Assembly: GCA_011525185.1 (NCBI GenBank)
Contig: WTIQ01000403.1
Span: forward strand, 4,201-15,964
Direction of reading: 5' to 3'
DNA length: 11,764 nucleotides
Source: Paracoccaceae bacterium
Lineage (GTDB): Bacteria > Pseudomonadota > Alphaproteobacteria > Rhodobacterales > Rhodobacteraceae
Part shown: positions 1-7,030 of the stretch, in pieces
How positions within the stretch are numbered: the first letter of the stretch is position 1
Layout: every line of letters starts with the position of its first letter
Program-made: the position numbers and the translations under genes
The notes under the pieces: generated by a model
Told to the model about the DNA's origin: nothing
The model's input: only the letters and a program-made list of their open reading frames with translations
Databases searched by the model: none

Positions 1-1320
1 AAAGTGTTTTTCGATGACCGCAAAGTCTATGAATTTAATCTTTTGGCGCAGGATGGTCACAAAAACCCCGCCTTTGTCAATTTACAGCAATATTACTTGG
101 AAACCTATCTCGTCGAGCGTATCCGCGTCCTGCAAGCTCAGGGGACCCAGATAGATATTCGCGGCAAAACGAAGCTTGTCGCCCTTACGCAAAGCGATGA
201 GCGCACTCAGATCACTTTGGAAACTCCAGATGGTCAATATGGTATAGATGCCGACTGGGTGATTGCCTGTGATGGTGCAAATAGTCCGACACGTAAAATG
301 CTAGGCCTCGATTTTGTGGGCCGTGTGTTTGAGGATAATTTCCTTATTGCAGATGTCACGATGGAGGCAGATTTTCCAACTGAGCGTTGGTTTTGGTTTG
401 ACCCGCCCTTTAACAAAGGGCAATCCGCGCTTTTGCACAAGCAACCCGATGGCGTGTGGCGCATCGATCTACAGCTTGGTTGGGATATCGACAAAGAGCA
501 GGAAAAAAAGCCCGAAAATGTCATACCGCGTCTCAAAAAAATGCTGGGCCATGATGTGAAATTTGAGTTGGAATGGGTTAGTATTTATACATTTCAATGT
601 CGTCGCATGGAGCGGTTTGTCCATGAACGTGTGATTTTTGCAGGCGATAGTGCGCACCAAGTCTCGCCGTTTGGAGCGCGGGGCGCAAATTCGGGCATTC
701 AAGATGTAGATAACCTATGCTGGAAACTGGCCGCCGTGATTGACGGCACGGCCAAGAAAGAGCTGCTTGAAACATATAATGACGAGCGCCTTTATGCGGC
801 GGATGAGAATATATCAAATTCAACACGATCTACGGATTTCATCACGCCCAAGTCCCAAACTAGCCGCGTCTTTCGCGATGCCGTTTTGACTTTGGCAGAA
901 CGGCATGAATTTGCGCGACCTCTGGTCAACTCTGGCCGCCTCTCAATGCCGTCCACTTACCCGATTGATGGATGCGATTATGTGCCTGATGCCCCAGAAA
1001 TCGCACGCCCAGGTGCCCCAGCACCCGATGCACTTTTAGACGATGGGACCTTTCTATTGGGGCATATTGGAGGGCAGTTTACAGTTCTTTCGTTAAACTC
1101 TGATAGATGTGATCTAAGTGACATGGCAGATATCGCCAATGTTGCGCTTGACGTGAGCGCGGACAAAAATCCCTATGTTGCAGAGCGCTATCTGGGTGTG
1201 TCGAAGCATGCCATTTATTTGATCCGTCCTGACCAACATATCGCTGCACGCTGGGACCAATGTTCGGCTCAAGATATTCGCAATGCAATCAAGCTCTTAT
1301 GCGGGGACTCCTTTGGCTAA
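1..1320 (+). CDS. FAD-dependent aromatic monooxygenase (PheA/MhpA-like), 5' end outside window
   Basis: Class A flavoprotein monooxygenase (FAD_binding_3 family) that by family would hydroxylate an aromatic ring using NAD(P)H and O2 in the cytoplasm. The reading frame is open to the window edge, so the N-terminus with the GxGxxG FAD-binding motif, probably about 90-100 residues, is missing; the GTG at base 4 is only an internal in-frame codon. Seen in the visible 439 residues: the DG motif ACDGANSPTRKMLG (about residues 89-102), the second FAD motif AGDSAHQVSPFGARGANSG (about 214-232) followed by QDVDNLCWKLA, and a C-terminal thioredoxin-like domain ending in YLIRPDQHIAARW, as in phenol hydroxylase and MhpA-type enzymes. 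It is followed directly by a DUF2783 gene and then pobA on the same strand, which supports a role in aromatic catabolism. The substrate cannot be assigned from the sequence; a phenolic acid is a guess. Confidence 0.88.
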   Translation, partial: KVFFDDRKVYEFNLLAQDGHKNPAFVNLQQYYLETYLVERIRVLQAQGTQIDIRGKTKLVALTQSDERTQITLETPDGQYGIDADWVIACDGANSPTRKMLGLDFVGRVFEDNFLIADVTMEADFPTERWFWFDPPFNKGQSALLHKQPDGVWRIDLQLGWDIDKEQEKKPENVIPRLKKMLGHDVKFELEWVSIYTFQCRRMERFVHERVIFAGDSAHQVSPFGARGANSGIQDVDNLCWKLAAVIDGTAKKELLETYNDERLYAADENISNSTRSTDFITPKSQTSRVFRDAVLTLAERHEFARPLVNSGRLSMPSTYPIDGCDYVPDAPEIARPGAPAPDALLDDGTFLLGHIGGQFTVLSLNSDRCDLSDMADIANVALDVSADKNPYVAERYLGVSKHAIYLIRPDQHIAARWDQCSAQDIRNAIKLLCGDSFG

Positions 1321-1504
1321 GCTCACCCTTTCCCCGAACCTGATCGATCCTGATGGGTTTTATGAAACCCTGCTTGTCGCCCATGAAGGTCTTAGTGCAG
1401 AGGAAAGTGCGGCACTAAACGCGCGTTTGATTCTCATTCTTGCCAACCAAATTGGCGAAGCCGATCTCTTGTCAGAGGCAATAGAGCTAGCAAAAGCAAA
1501 ATGA
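1313..1504 (+). CDS. DUF2783 domain-containing small protein
   Basis: Small acidic protein of about 63 residues that resembles the DUF2783 family: NLIDPDGFYETLLVAHEGLSAEES followed by a helical segment LNARLILILANQIG. The function is unknown. Two starts are possible: an ATG at 1283 deep inside the upstream gene, or a TTG at 1313. TTG is preferred because GGGGA (1303-1307) lies 5 nt before it and the encoded protein (MAKLTLSPNL) then has the length I expect for the family. With TTG the gene overlaps the end of the monooxygenase gene by 8 bp (TTGGCTAA), which suggests translational coupling. From memory, DUF2783 genes often accompany FAD monooxygenases of this type, so it may assist or stabilise that enzyme; this is inference. 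Confidence 0.75.
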   Translation: MAKLTLSPNLIDPDGFYETLLVAHEGLSAEESAALNARLILILANQIGEADLLSEAIELAKAK

Positions 1505-1589
1505 TCGTTGCATGTTTGTCTGAGTGTTCGGTTGGTGCTTAGCTAAGATCGCTGGCACCACGGAAACGGAGAAAACAGGGGGTAAGCAT

Positions 1590-2759
1590 ATGCGCACTCA
1601 GGTTTGCATTATAGGAGGCGGTCCGTCTGGCCTCTTGCTTGGTCAGCTGCTGCACCAGGCAAATATCGATACGGTGATCCTTGAGCGACAGTCGCGCGAA
1701 CATGTTCTAGGCCGCATTCGCGCGGGCGTCCTTGAGGAAGGAACCTGCCGCATGCTGGAGCGTGCAGGCGTGGGCGATCGCTTAAAGACAGAGGGCTTTA
1801 TCCACGACGGTACAATGATTGCCTCAAACGGGCACCAATTTCGGCTCGATTTCAAAGCGCATACACAAAAGCATGTGACGGTCTATGGACAAACCGAAGT
1901 GACCCGTGATCTTTATGAGGCGCGTGATCAGACGGGGGCAAAAATTTTGCACCATGCACAGGATGTGCTGCCCCATGACGTGACATTGAACACCCCCTAT
2001 GTGACGTATAAATTAAAGGGTCAAAACCATCGAATAGATTGCGATTTTGTCATCGGATGTGATGGCTTTCATGGTATATCACGCCAATCTATCCCCTCAA
2101 CCCTGCGCAAAGAGTTTGAACGCATATACCCCTTTGGTTGGCTCGGTGTCCTCTCAGAAACACCGCCTGTGAGCCATGAATTGATTTATGCAAATCACCC
2201 CAGAGGCTTTGCCCTCTGCTCTATGCGCAATGAAAACCTGAGCCGCTACTACGTGCAAACTCCTCTTAGTGAGCGCGTTGACGACTGGAGTGATGCCCGC
2301 TTTTGGGATGAGCTGAAACGCCGTATTCCGGAAGCGGCTGCAGATCAGTTAATCACAGGGCCTTCCATCGAAAAATCGCTGGCCCGTTTGCGCAGCTTTA
2401 TCTCAGAACCGATGCAATGGGGGCGCCTTTTTCTGGTTGGGGATGCCTCGCATATCGTTCCCCCGACGGGAGCCAAGGGTCTTAACCTTGCTGTATCAGA
2501 TGTACACTACCTTACAGAAGCACTCTTGCAGCACTATCAGGAGGGGGACCCAAACGCGCTAGAGACCTATTCGAAAAAAGCTCTTGCCCGTGTCTGGAAG
2601 GCCTCACGCTTTTCATGGTGGATGACCAGCACGCTTCATCATTTCCCCGAGCACGGAGGTTTTGGCCAAAAAATCCAAGAGGCTGAACTTGCCTACTTAG
2701 AGCAATCTCCTGCTGCCCAAAAGGCGCTTGCAGAAAACTACGTCGGCCTGCCCTATTGA
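1590..2759 (+). CDS. pobA: 4-hydroxybenzoate 3-monooxygenase (PobA)
   Basis: Flavoprotein that hydroxylates 4-hydroxybenzoate to protocatechuate with NAD(P)H and O2, feeding the PcaGH dioxygenase encoded nearby. The 389-residue length is close to the 394 of Pseudomonas PobA. Visible motifs: FAD-binding GGGPSG (9-14), RIRAGVLEEGT (42-52), the DG motif GCDGFHG (156-162), and GRLFLVGDASHIVPPTGAKGLNL. Residues matching the Pseudomonas active site are present at one number lower: Tyr200 (Y201), Ser211 (S212), Arg213 (R214), Arg219 (R220) and Tyr384 (Y385 in ENYVGLPY). The ATG at 1590 is chosen over an in-frame upstream start at 1524 because GGGGG (1578-1582) precedes it by 7 nt and the FAD motif follows immediately. 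It lies 85 bp after the DUF2783 gene; no clear promoter is seen in that gap, so it may be co-transcribed or have its own weak promoter. Its 3' end overlaps the convergent ThDP-enzyme gene by 7 bp. Confidence 0.97.
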   Translation: MRTQVCIIGGGPSGLLLGQLLHQANIDTVILERQSREHVLGRIRAGVLEEGTCRMLERAGVGDRLKTEGFIHDGTMIASNGHQFRLDFKAHTQKHVTVYGQTEVTRDLYEARDQTGAKILHHAQDVLPHDVTLNTPYVTYKLKGQNHRIDCDFVIGCDGFHGISRQSIPSTLRKEFERIYPFGWLGVLSETPPVSHELIYANHPRGFALCSMRNENLSRYYVQTPLSERVDDWSDARFWDELKRRIPEAAADQLITGPSIEKSLARLRSFISEPMQWGRLFLVGDASHIVPPTGAKGLNLAVSDVHYLTEALLQHYQEGDPNALETYSKKALARVWKASRFSWWMTSTLHHFPEHGGFGQKIQEAELAYLEQSPAAQKALAENYVGLPY

Positions 2760-4384
2760 ACGAGCCCAAGTGCAGGCGTGCGATGCGTGACAGCCGCAGG
2801 ATCTGTTCTTAGCTCTATGATTGCAGAGGTTTCGGCCGCTCTCGCACGCTCAAGCGCCGCTGGAAAATCAGAGCTATCCGTCACAATTTCACCCAGACAT
2901 CCATAGCTTTCCGCCAGCGCTGCAAAATCGGGATTTTTCATCTCGGTCCCAGAAGGGCGACCTGGATAATCGCGCTGTTGATGCATTCGAATGGTTCCGT
3001 AGACACCGTTATTCACAACAATAACAATCACTTTGACCCCGTATTGAAACGCTGTTCCAAATTCCTGCATCGTCATCTGAAAACACCCATCACCAGCGAG
3101 ACAAATGACCTCTTTTTCAGGGTCCGCCAATTTTGCGGAGATAGCCGCTGGCAATCCATAGCCCATTGAACCAGATGTCGGGGCAAGTTGCGTGCGATAC
3201 CCTTTGTACTGGTAATACCGATGCAGCCATCCCGCATAATTGCCAGCACCGTTCGTGATAATGGCATCTGCTCCAAGCGTTTCTGACAAATGCGTTATAA
3301 CGTCTTCTAATTTCACGTTACCCGGCGTTGGCGCCGGTGTTTGCCATGCCTCATAACTCTTTCGCAAGGATTTAGGAGACAACTGTTTGATACCTTCTGT
3401 AAGAACTGCTGCGGCCTCGATAAAATCAGCCGCCAAACAGGCAAGGCCCAACTGCACTTGGTAGACCCTCCCAATTTCATCGGCACCCGGATGGACATGG
3501 ATCAAAGCCTGAGACGGTGAGGGCGATGACAAGAGCGAATAGCCACTGGTTGCAATTTCGCCCAATCGTGCGCCTAAGACTAACAAGCAGTCAGAGGATT
3601 TGACCGCCTGAGCAAGATCTGGATTGGGTGCGATCCCAAGATCCCCAACAAAATTGGGATGCCGATTATCAATAAAATCCTGACATCGAAACGTCGTCGT
3701 GACGGGCAAGCCAAGGGCTGCTGCAAATAGCCCAAGTTCCTTTGCCGCTTTTTTGGTCCATAAACTGCCCCCAGCAACGACCATCGGATTTTGCGCCATT
3801 TTCAAGCGATCAATCACATCGCTCACCTGTTCATAACTAACCATTTGACGCGCTGGACGCGCAACTTTTATATCTTTGACATCTGCCTCTGCCGAAAGCA
3901 CATTTTCTGGCAGAGCAAGGACAACAGGACCAGGACGTCCAGATTTTGCAACGTGAAACGCGCGCGAGATATATTCTGGAATACGCTCTATATGATCAAT
4001 TTCAGCCACCCATTTTGCCAAAGGGCCAAACATCTGACGATAATCGACCTCTTGAAACGCTTCACGATCCCGTTGCGTCGTCGGAACCTGTCCAACGAAA
4101 AGGATCATAGGGGTGCTGTCTTGAAACGCGATATGAACCCCCGCAGAGGCATTGGTGGCACCTGGGCCACGGGTTACAAATGCCACACCCGGCGTCCCCG
4201 TCAACTTACCATGCGCCTCCGCCATCATGGCCACACCGCCCTCTTGTCGGCCAACAATGGTTTCAATCCCACTTTCATAGAGGCCATCCAAAACAGCAAG
4301 GTAACTTTCCCCCGGAACACAAAAGACGCGCTTGACGCCTTCAATCGCGAGCTGATCAACTAAGATTTTTCCCCCGTGGCGCAT
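2753..4384 (-). CDS. Thiamine-diphosphate enzyme, acetolactate-synthase-like
   Basis: ThDP-dependent enzyme of 543 residues with the three-domain layout of the acetolactate synthase/2-oxo acid decarboxylase superfamily. The N-terminal pyrimidine domain has the catalytic glutamate in GRQEGG (Glu48) and the GPGATN segment (73-78), then VGQVPTTQRDREAFQEVD, resembling acetolactate synthases. The C-terminal domain has the ThDP/Mg motif GDG (431-433) ending in NN (458-459). The FAD-region sequence RFDDR usual in biosynthetic acetolactate synthase is replaced by RLGEIATS, and no small regulatory subunit gene is adjacent, so a role in branched-chain synthesis is doubtful. The start is taken at MRHGGKILVDQ with GAGG about 7 nt upstream; longer in-frame starts would reach into the BKACE gene. 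It is the last gene of the pca operon, 25 bp after BKACE. The substrate is unknown: an aromatic 2-oxo acid (benzoylformate-like) or a carboligation are both possible. Confidence 0.85.
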   Translation of the reverse strand: MRHGGKILVDQLAIEGVKRVFCVPGESYLAVLDGLYESGIETIVGRQEGGVAMMAEAHGKLTGTPGVAFVTRGPGATNASAGVHIAFQDSTPMILFVGQVPTTQRDREAFQEVDYRQMFGPLAKWVAEIDHIERIPEYISRAFHVAKSGRPGPVVLALPENVLSAEADVKDIKVARPARQMVSYEQVSDVIDRLKMAQNPMVVAGGSLWTKKAAKELGLFAAALGLPVTTTFRCQDFIDNRHPNFVGDLGIAPNPDLAQAVKSSDCLLVLGARLGEIATSGYSLLSSPSPSQALIHVHPGADEIGRVYQVQLGLACLAADFIEAAAVLTEGIKQLSPKSLRKSYEAWQTPAPTPGNVKLEDVITHLSETLGADAIITNGAGNYAGWLHRYYQYKGYRTQLAPTSGSMGYGLPAAISAKLADPEKEVICLAGDGCFQMTMQEFGTAFQYGVKVIVIVVNNGVYGTIRMHQQRDYPGRPSGTEMKNPDFAALAESYGCLGEIVTDSSDFPAALERARAAETSAIIELRTDPAAVTHRTPALGLVQ

Positions 4385-4409
4385 CTTAAACCTCGTCACT
4401 CCCACAATT

Positions 4410-5240
4410 TTACGCGTCGCGTAATCCCAAAATATCCCGTGTCTCTTTCCAAGTTGCCACGGGTCGCTCGTATTTTTCACATAATTTTGTGACACGCTCT
4501 ACAAGAGCTGCATTGGAAGGAGCGAGCGTGTGCTTGTCCATCCTGACATTATCTTCCAAGCCCGTTCGCGCATGCCCTCCGGCCGCAACGCACCATTCGT
4601 TGACCACGATCTGATTTGCACCAATCCCAGCGCCACACCACTCCGCGTCAGGCAAAAGCCGATTGACTGTTTTAATGTAGTAATCAAAGACATCTTTGTC
4701 CGTTGGCATTGCATTCTTCACCCCCATCACGAACTGGACATAGAGCGGCCCCTTGAGCCGATTATCTTTTGCCATGAGCGCCGCATGATGAATGTGCGAA
4801 AGATCAAAAGCTTCGATCTCTGGCTTTATCTCATAAGTCTTCATTTCACTGGCTAGCCAATCCACCAGATCAGGTGGATTTTCATAAACGCGCGTTGGAA
4901 AATTATTTGACCCCACTGTGAGAGACGCCATGTCAGGGCGCAAAGGCAACATGCCCCCGCGTTCCAGCCCCGCACCAGAGCGCCCCCCTGTGGACAGTTG
5001 GATGACCATGCCTGGACAATGGGATTGCACTCCCTCCATCAAGCGTGCAAAGCGATCGGGATCAGAGGTAGGTGATCCATCCTCAAGACGCACATGACAA
5101 TGGGCAATGCTGGCCCCTGCTTCAAACGCGGCATGGGTGCTCTCAACCTGCTCACTGATAGAAATTGGGACAGCGGGATTGTCAGATTTCTGCGCCACAG
5201 ACCCTGTGATCGCTACACAAATGATACATGGTTTGCTCAT
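4410..5240 (-). CDS. Beta-keto acid cleavage enzyme (BKACE, DUF849/Kce family)
   Basis: 276-residue TIM-barrel, zinc-dependent enzyme of the BKACE family, whose founding member Kce condenses a beta-keto acid with acetyl-CoA to give acetoacetate and a new acyl-CoA. Seen: the zinc-binding pair HCH (His47, His49), STGG (Ser83-Gly86), and RTGLEDN with Arg225, Glu229 (third zinc ligand) and Asp230, all in the expected order. The ATG is preceded by GGGG about 5 nt away, 14 bp after pcaG. Lying in a protocatechuate operon, it probably cleaves beta-ketoadipate to succinyl-CoA plus acetoacetate, replacing the PcaIJ transferase and PcaF thiolase. The family assignment is strong; the substrate is inferred from context only, because BKACE members accept many beta-keto acids (dehydrocarnitine, 3-keto-5-aminohexanoate and others). 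Confidence 0.92.
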   Translation of the reverse strand: MSKPCIICVAITGSVAQKSDNPAVPISISEQVESTHAAFEAGASIAHCHVRLEDGSPTSDPDRFARLMEGVQSHCPGMVIQLSTGGRSGAGLERGGMLPLRPDMASLTVGSNNFPTRVYENPPDLVDWLASEMKTYEIKPEIEAFDLSHIHHAALMAKDNRLKGPLYVQFVMGVKNAMPTDKDVFDYYIKTVNRLLPDAEWCGAGIGANQIVVNEWCVAAGGHARTGLEDNVRMDKHTLAPSNAALVERVTKLCEKYERPVATWKETRDILGLRDA

Positions 5241-5254
5241 GACGTCCCCATTTC

Positions 5255-5875
5255 CTAAAGATCGAAAAACACAGTTTCGTTGTCACCTTGCAAGACGATA
5301 TCAAAGATATAACGGTGTAACGTCTCACTGCTATGATCTGTCTTTGCAATCAAGGTCTTTTTTCTGTCAGTTGGTATTTTCTGTGTCAGTAGATAATCCG
5401 TTACGTTTTTGTCATTTTCGTCCTCAAAATAAATCCGCGTGTAAAGACCATCGTTAAGTCCACGCGCTATAATCCATAGCGTGAGATGCGGTGCGTGAAG
5501 TCGCCCCGATGCATCCACCACAGCACCTGGTTTGAGCGTTGAGATTTTGAATAATCCCGACTGAAAATCAGTTGAACAGCGCCCCCAACCACGTCCATGC
5601 AACATATCATTTGCGGCAGCTGCAACGTAGTGACCAGAGACATCCGCCTGCCAAAACTCGATTGTTGCATCTTTCACCAAGTCACCTGCACCGTCAGAAA
5701 TACGGCCCGTGATCTCAATGCGACCTTCGCGAACGTCAGACCATAACACCTCTGCATCGAGGCGGGGCAATAAATTTGTATGGCCCGCTGCATCTGGCAG
5801 CAGACCAATATGAACATATGGGCCCGCGGTTTGTGAGGGCGTCTGAAGAAAATTCGCTTTCTCTTTGACCTGCAT
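5255..5875 (-). CDS. pcaG: Protocatechuate 3,4-dioxygenase alpha subunit (PcaG)
   Basis: Non-metal-binding alpha subunit of the intradiol dioxygenase that converts protocatechuate to 3-carboxy-cis,cis-muconate together with PcaH. The 206 residues match the normal family length. Visible: the N-terminal TPSQTAGPY (12-20), the dioxygenase core FWQADVSGHY (74-83), and HAPHLTLWIIARGLN (127-141), where the iron-binding HxH of the beta subunit is replaced as is usual in alpha subunits, then TRIYFEDE (146-153). The ATG overlaps the pcaH stop in a TAATG junction, so the two subunits are probably translated in a coupled, equimolar way. Confidence 0.95.
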   Translation of the reverse strand: MQVKEKANFLQTPSQTAGPYVHIGLLPDAAGHTNLLPRLDAEVLWSDVREGRIEITGRISDGAGDLVKDATIEFWQADVSGHYVAAAANDMLHGRGWGRCSTDFQSGLFKISTLKPGAVVDASGRLHAPHLTLWIIARGLNDGLYTRIYFEDENDKNVTDYLLTQKIPTDRKKTLIAKTDHSSETLHRYIFDIVLQGDNETVFFDL

Positions 5876-6585
5876 TACGACCCCAGCGTTTCAAAATGGG
5901 TTTGACAAGGCCCGCGCAAAACAATGTCAAATCGATAGGCCAAATGATCAAAGGAGGCGGCCTTGCTCATGTCCAAACGGGCTATCAAAGAGCTGCACGC
6001 CGATGCGTTTGGCAGAGTGCTCGCAATCGGGCACAAATCAATCATCGGATCCCCTTCAAAATAAAGTTGCGTAACAAAACGTTCAGCAAAAGTTGCTCCG
6101 AAGACCGAAAAATGGATGTGCGCAGGGCGCCAACTTGCTCCACCATTTGGAAACGGATAGGGGCCGGGCTTAATCGTCATAAAATGATAATTACCCTGCC
6201 CATCGGTTATCGTGCGGCCACATCCGCCAAAGTTTGGATCAAGCGGGGCTAAATACCCATCATTCTGATGCCGATAGCGCCCGCCCGCATTGGCCTGCCA
6301 AAGTTCAATCAAGCTTCCCGCAAGTCCACGGCCCGTTTCATCACAAACACGCCCGTGGATGAGGAGACGCTCCCCAATGGGGTAGCCGCTTGTGGCATAA
6401 TTTTGTATGAGATCATGATCAAGGGGACCCAATTCATCGTGCCCAAAAACTGGTCCAGTTTGTTCAGATGGCGTCGCATCAAAGGTGACCAATTTCTGCT
6501 TTGGAGCCCGATAGATCGAGGACTTATATACATCAGCAAAATAAGGCGGAAACCGAGAGCGGTCTTTTGGAGCCAGTTTACTCAT
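5875..6585 (-). CDS. pcaH: Protocatechuate 3,4-dioxygenase beta subunit (PcaH)
   Basis: Iron-binding catalytic subunit of protocatechuate 3,4-dioxygenase, 236 residues. All four Fe(III) ligands of the family are visible: Tyr104 (GRYRH), Tyr143 (GPYPFPN), His156 and His158 (PAHIHFS), with the conserved Arg153 just before. GERLLIHGRVCDETG and LIELWQANAGGRY form the expected intradiol core. The start is the ATG in ATGAGTAA overlapping the pcaC stop by 8 bp; the frame stays open for 28 further codons upstream, but those lie inside pcaC and do not resemble PcaH. The overlap points to translational coupling with pcaC. Confidence 0.96.
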   Translation of the reverse strand: MSKLAPKDRSRFPPYFADVYKSSIYRAPKQKLVTFDATPSEQTGPVFGHDELGPLDHDLIQNYATSGYPIGERLLIHGRVCDETGRGLAGSLIELWQANAGGRYRHQNDGYLAPLDPNFGGCGRTITDGQGNYHFMTIKPGPYPFPNGGASWRPAHIHFSVFGATFAERFVTQLYFEGDPMIDLCPIASTLPNASACSSLIARLDMSKAASFDHLAYRFDIVLRGPCQTHFETLGS

Positions 6586-6967
6586 GGGCTGTATCCATCT
6601 CAGACAGCGTTTTCTTGATGAGTTTGATCGCATGATTGGCCTTTGGCACACCGCAATAGATTGCCACATGCATCATGGCTTGGATAATGTCCTCATCACT
6701 CGCGCCTGTCGTTTGGCAGGCCTTGACGTGCATTATCAATTCTTCATCTTGTCCCTGACTGGCAAGGAGGGCCAAAGTGATCAAGCTGCGTTCTCGAAGG
6801 CTAAGCTGATCTGAAGACCAGAGATGACCCCAAGCCGCCTCGGTGATCAATTCTTGAAAGTGTGCGTCCAAGTCCGTGGTGGCCGCCTCTGCCCGCGCGA
6901 CATGTGCTTCGCCTAAAACCCGTTTGCGCACGGCCATTCCAGATGTGTATTTCTCCGTCTTCGCCAC
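6578..6967 (-). CDS. pcaC: 4-carboxymuconolactone decarboxylase (PcaC)
   Basis: Decarboxylates gamma-carboxymuconolactone to beta-ketoadipate enol-lactone in the protocatechuate branch. The 129-residue protein is of full stand-alone PcaC length. Visible: ITEAAWGHLWSSDQLSLRERSLITLALLAS (41-70), the conserved HVKACQTTGASDEDIIQAMMHVAIYCGVPKANHA (80-113) with His80, and the YxGxPxA signature. The start codon is GTG at 6967, with a strong GGGGGA ribosome-binding sequence a few nt upstream; no better ATG exists. It is the first gene of the minus-strand operon and overlaps pcaH. Heading the operon with pcaC, without pcaD before it, differs from the common alphaproteobacterial pcaDCHGB order. The cycloisomerase (PcaB) and enol-lactone hydrolase (PcaD) must be encoded elsewhere. 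Confidence 0.95.
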   Translation of the reverse strand: MAKTEKYTSGMAVRKRVLGEAHVARAEAATTDLDAHFQELITEAAWGHLWSSDQLSLRERSLITLALLASQGQDEELIMHVKACQTTGASDEDIIQAMMHVAIYCGVPKANHAIKLIKKTLSEMDTAHE

Positions 6968-6992
6968 CCGTTCCCCCAGAGCTCAAGTCATA

Positions 6993-7013
6993 ACATGAGT
7001 GTGAACCTCATGT
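6993..7013. promoter_or_regulatory. Inverted repeat, candidate operator upstream of pcaC
   Basis: Perfect 7-bp inverted repeat ACATGAG-N7-CTCATGT (spacer TGTGAAC) in the 63-bp gap between the NDUFS4-like gene and pcaC, 26 bp before the pcaC start codon. No T-run follows it on either strand, so it is a poor terminator. Size and position fit a dimeric repressor or activator site controlling the pca operon. No regulator gene is present in the window and the site does not clearly match a PcaQ or PcaR consensus known to me. Confidence 0.45.
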
Positions 7014-7030
7014 GCGAAGGACACAAAACG

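Noticed and set aside
1538..1547. Palindrome CTTAGCTAAG in the gap before pobA
   Set aside because: A 10-bp palindrome alone is weak evidence for an operator, and no repeat copy or nearby promoter supports it.
3791..4363. 190-codon plus-strand open frame
   Set aside because: It lies wholly antisense to the ThDP enzyme, whose motifs are intact; the translation is rich in His, Arg and Cys without any recognisable domain.
4385..4495. 37-codon N-terminal extension of the ThDP enzyme
   Set aside because: It overlaps the end of the BKACE gene, has no family resemblance, and a better start with a ribosome-binding sequence exists at 4384.
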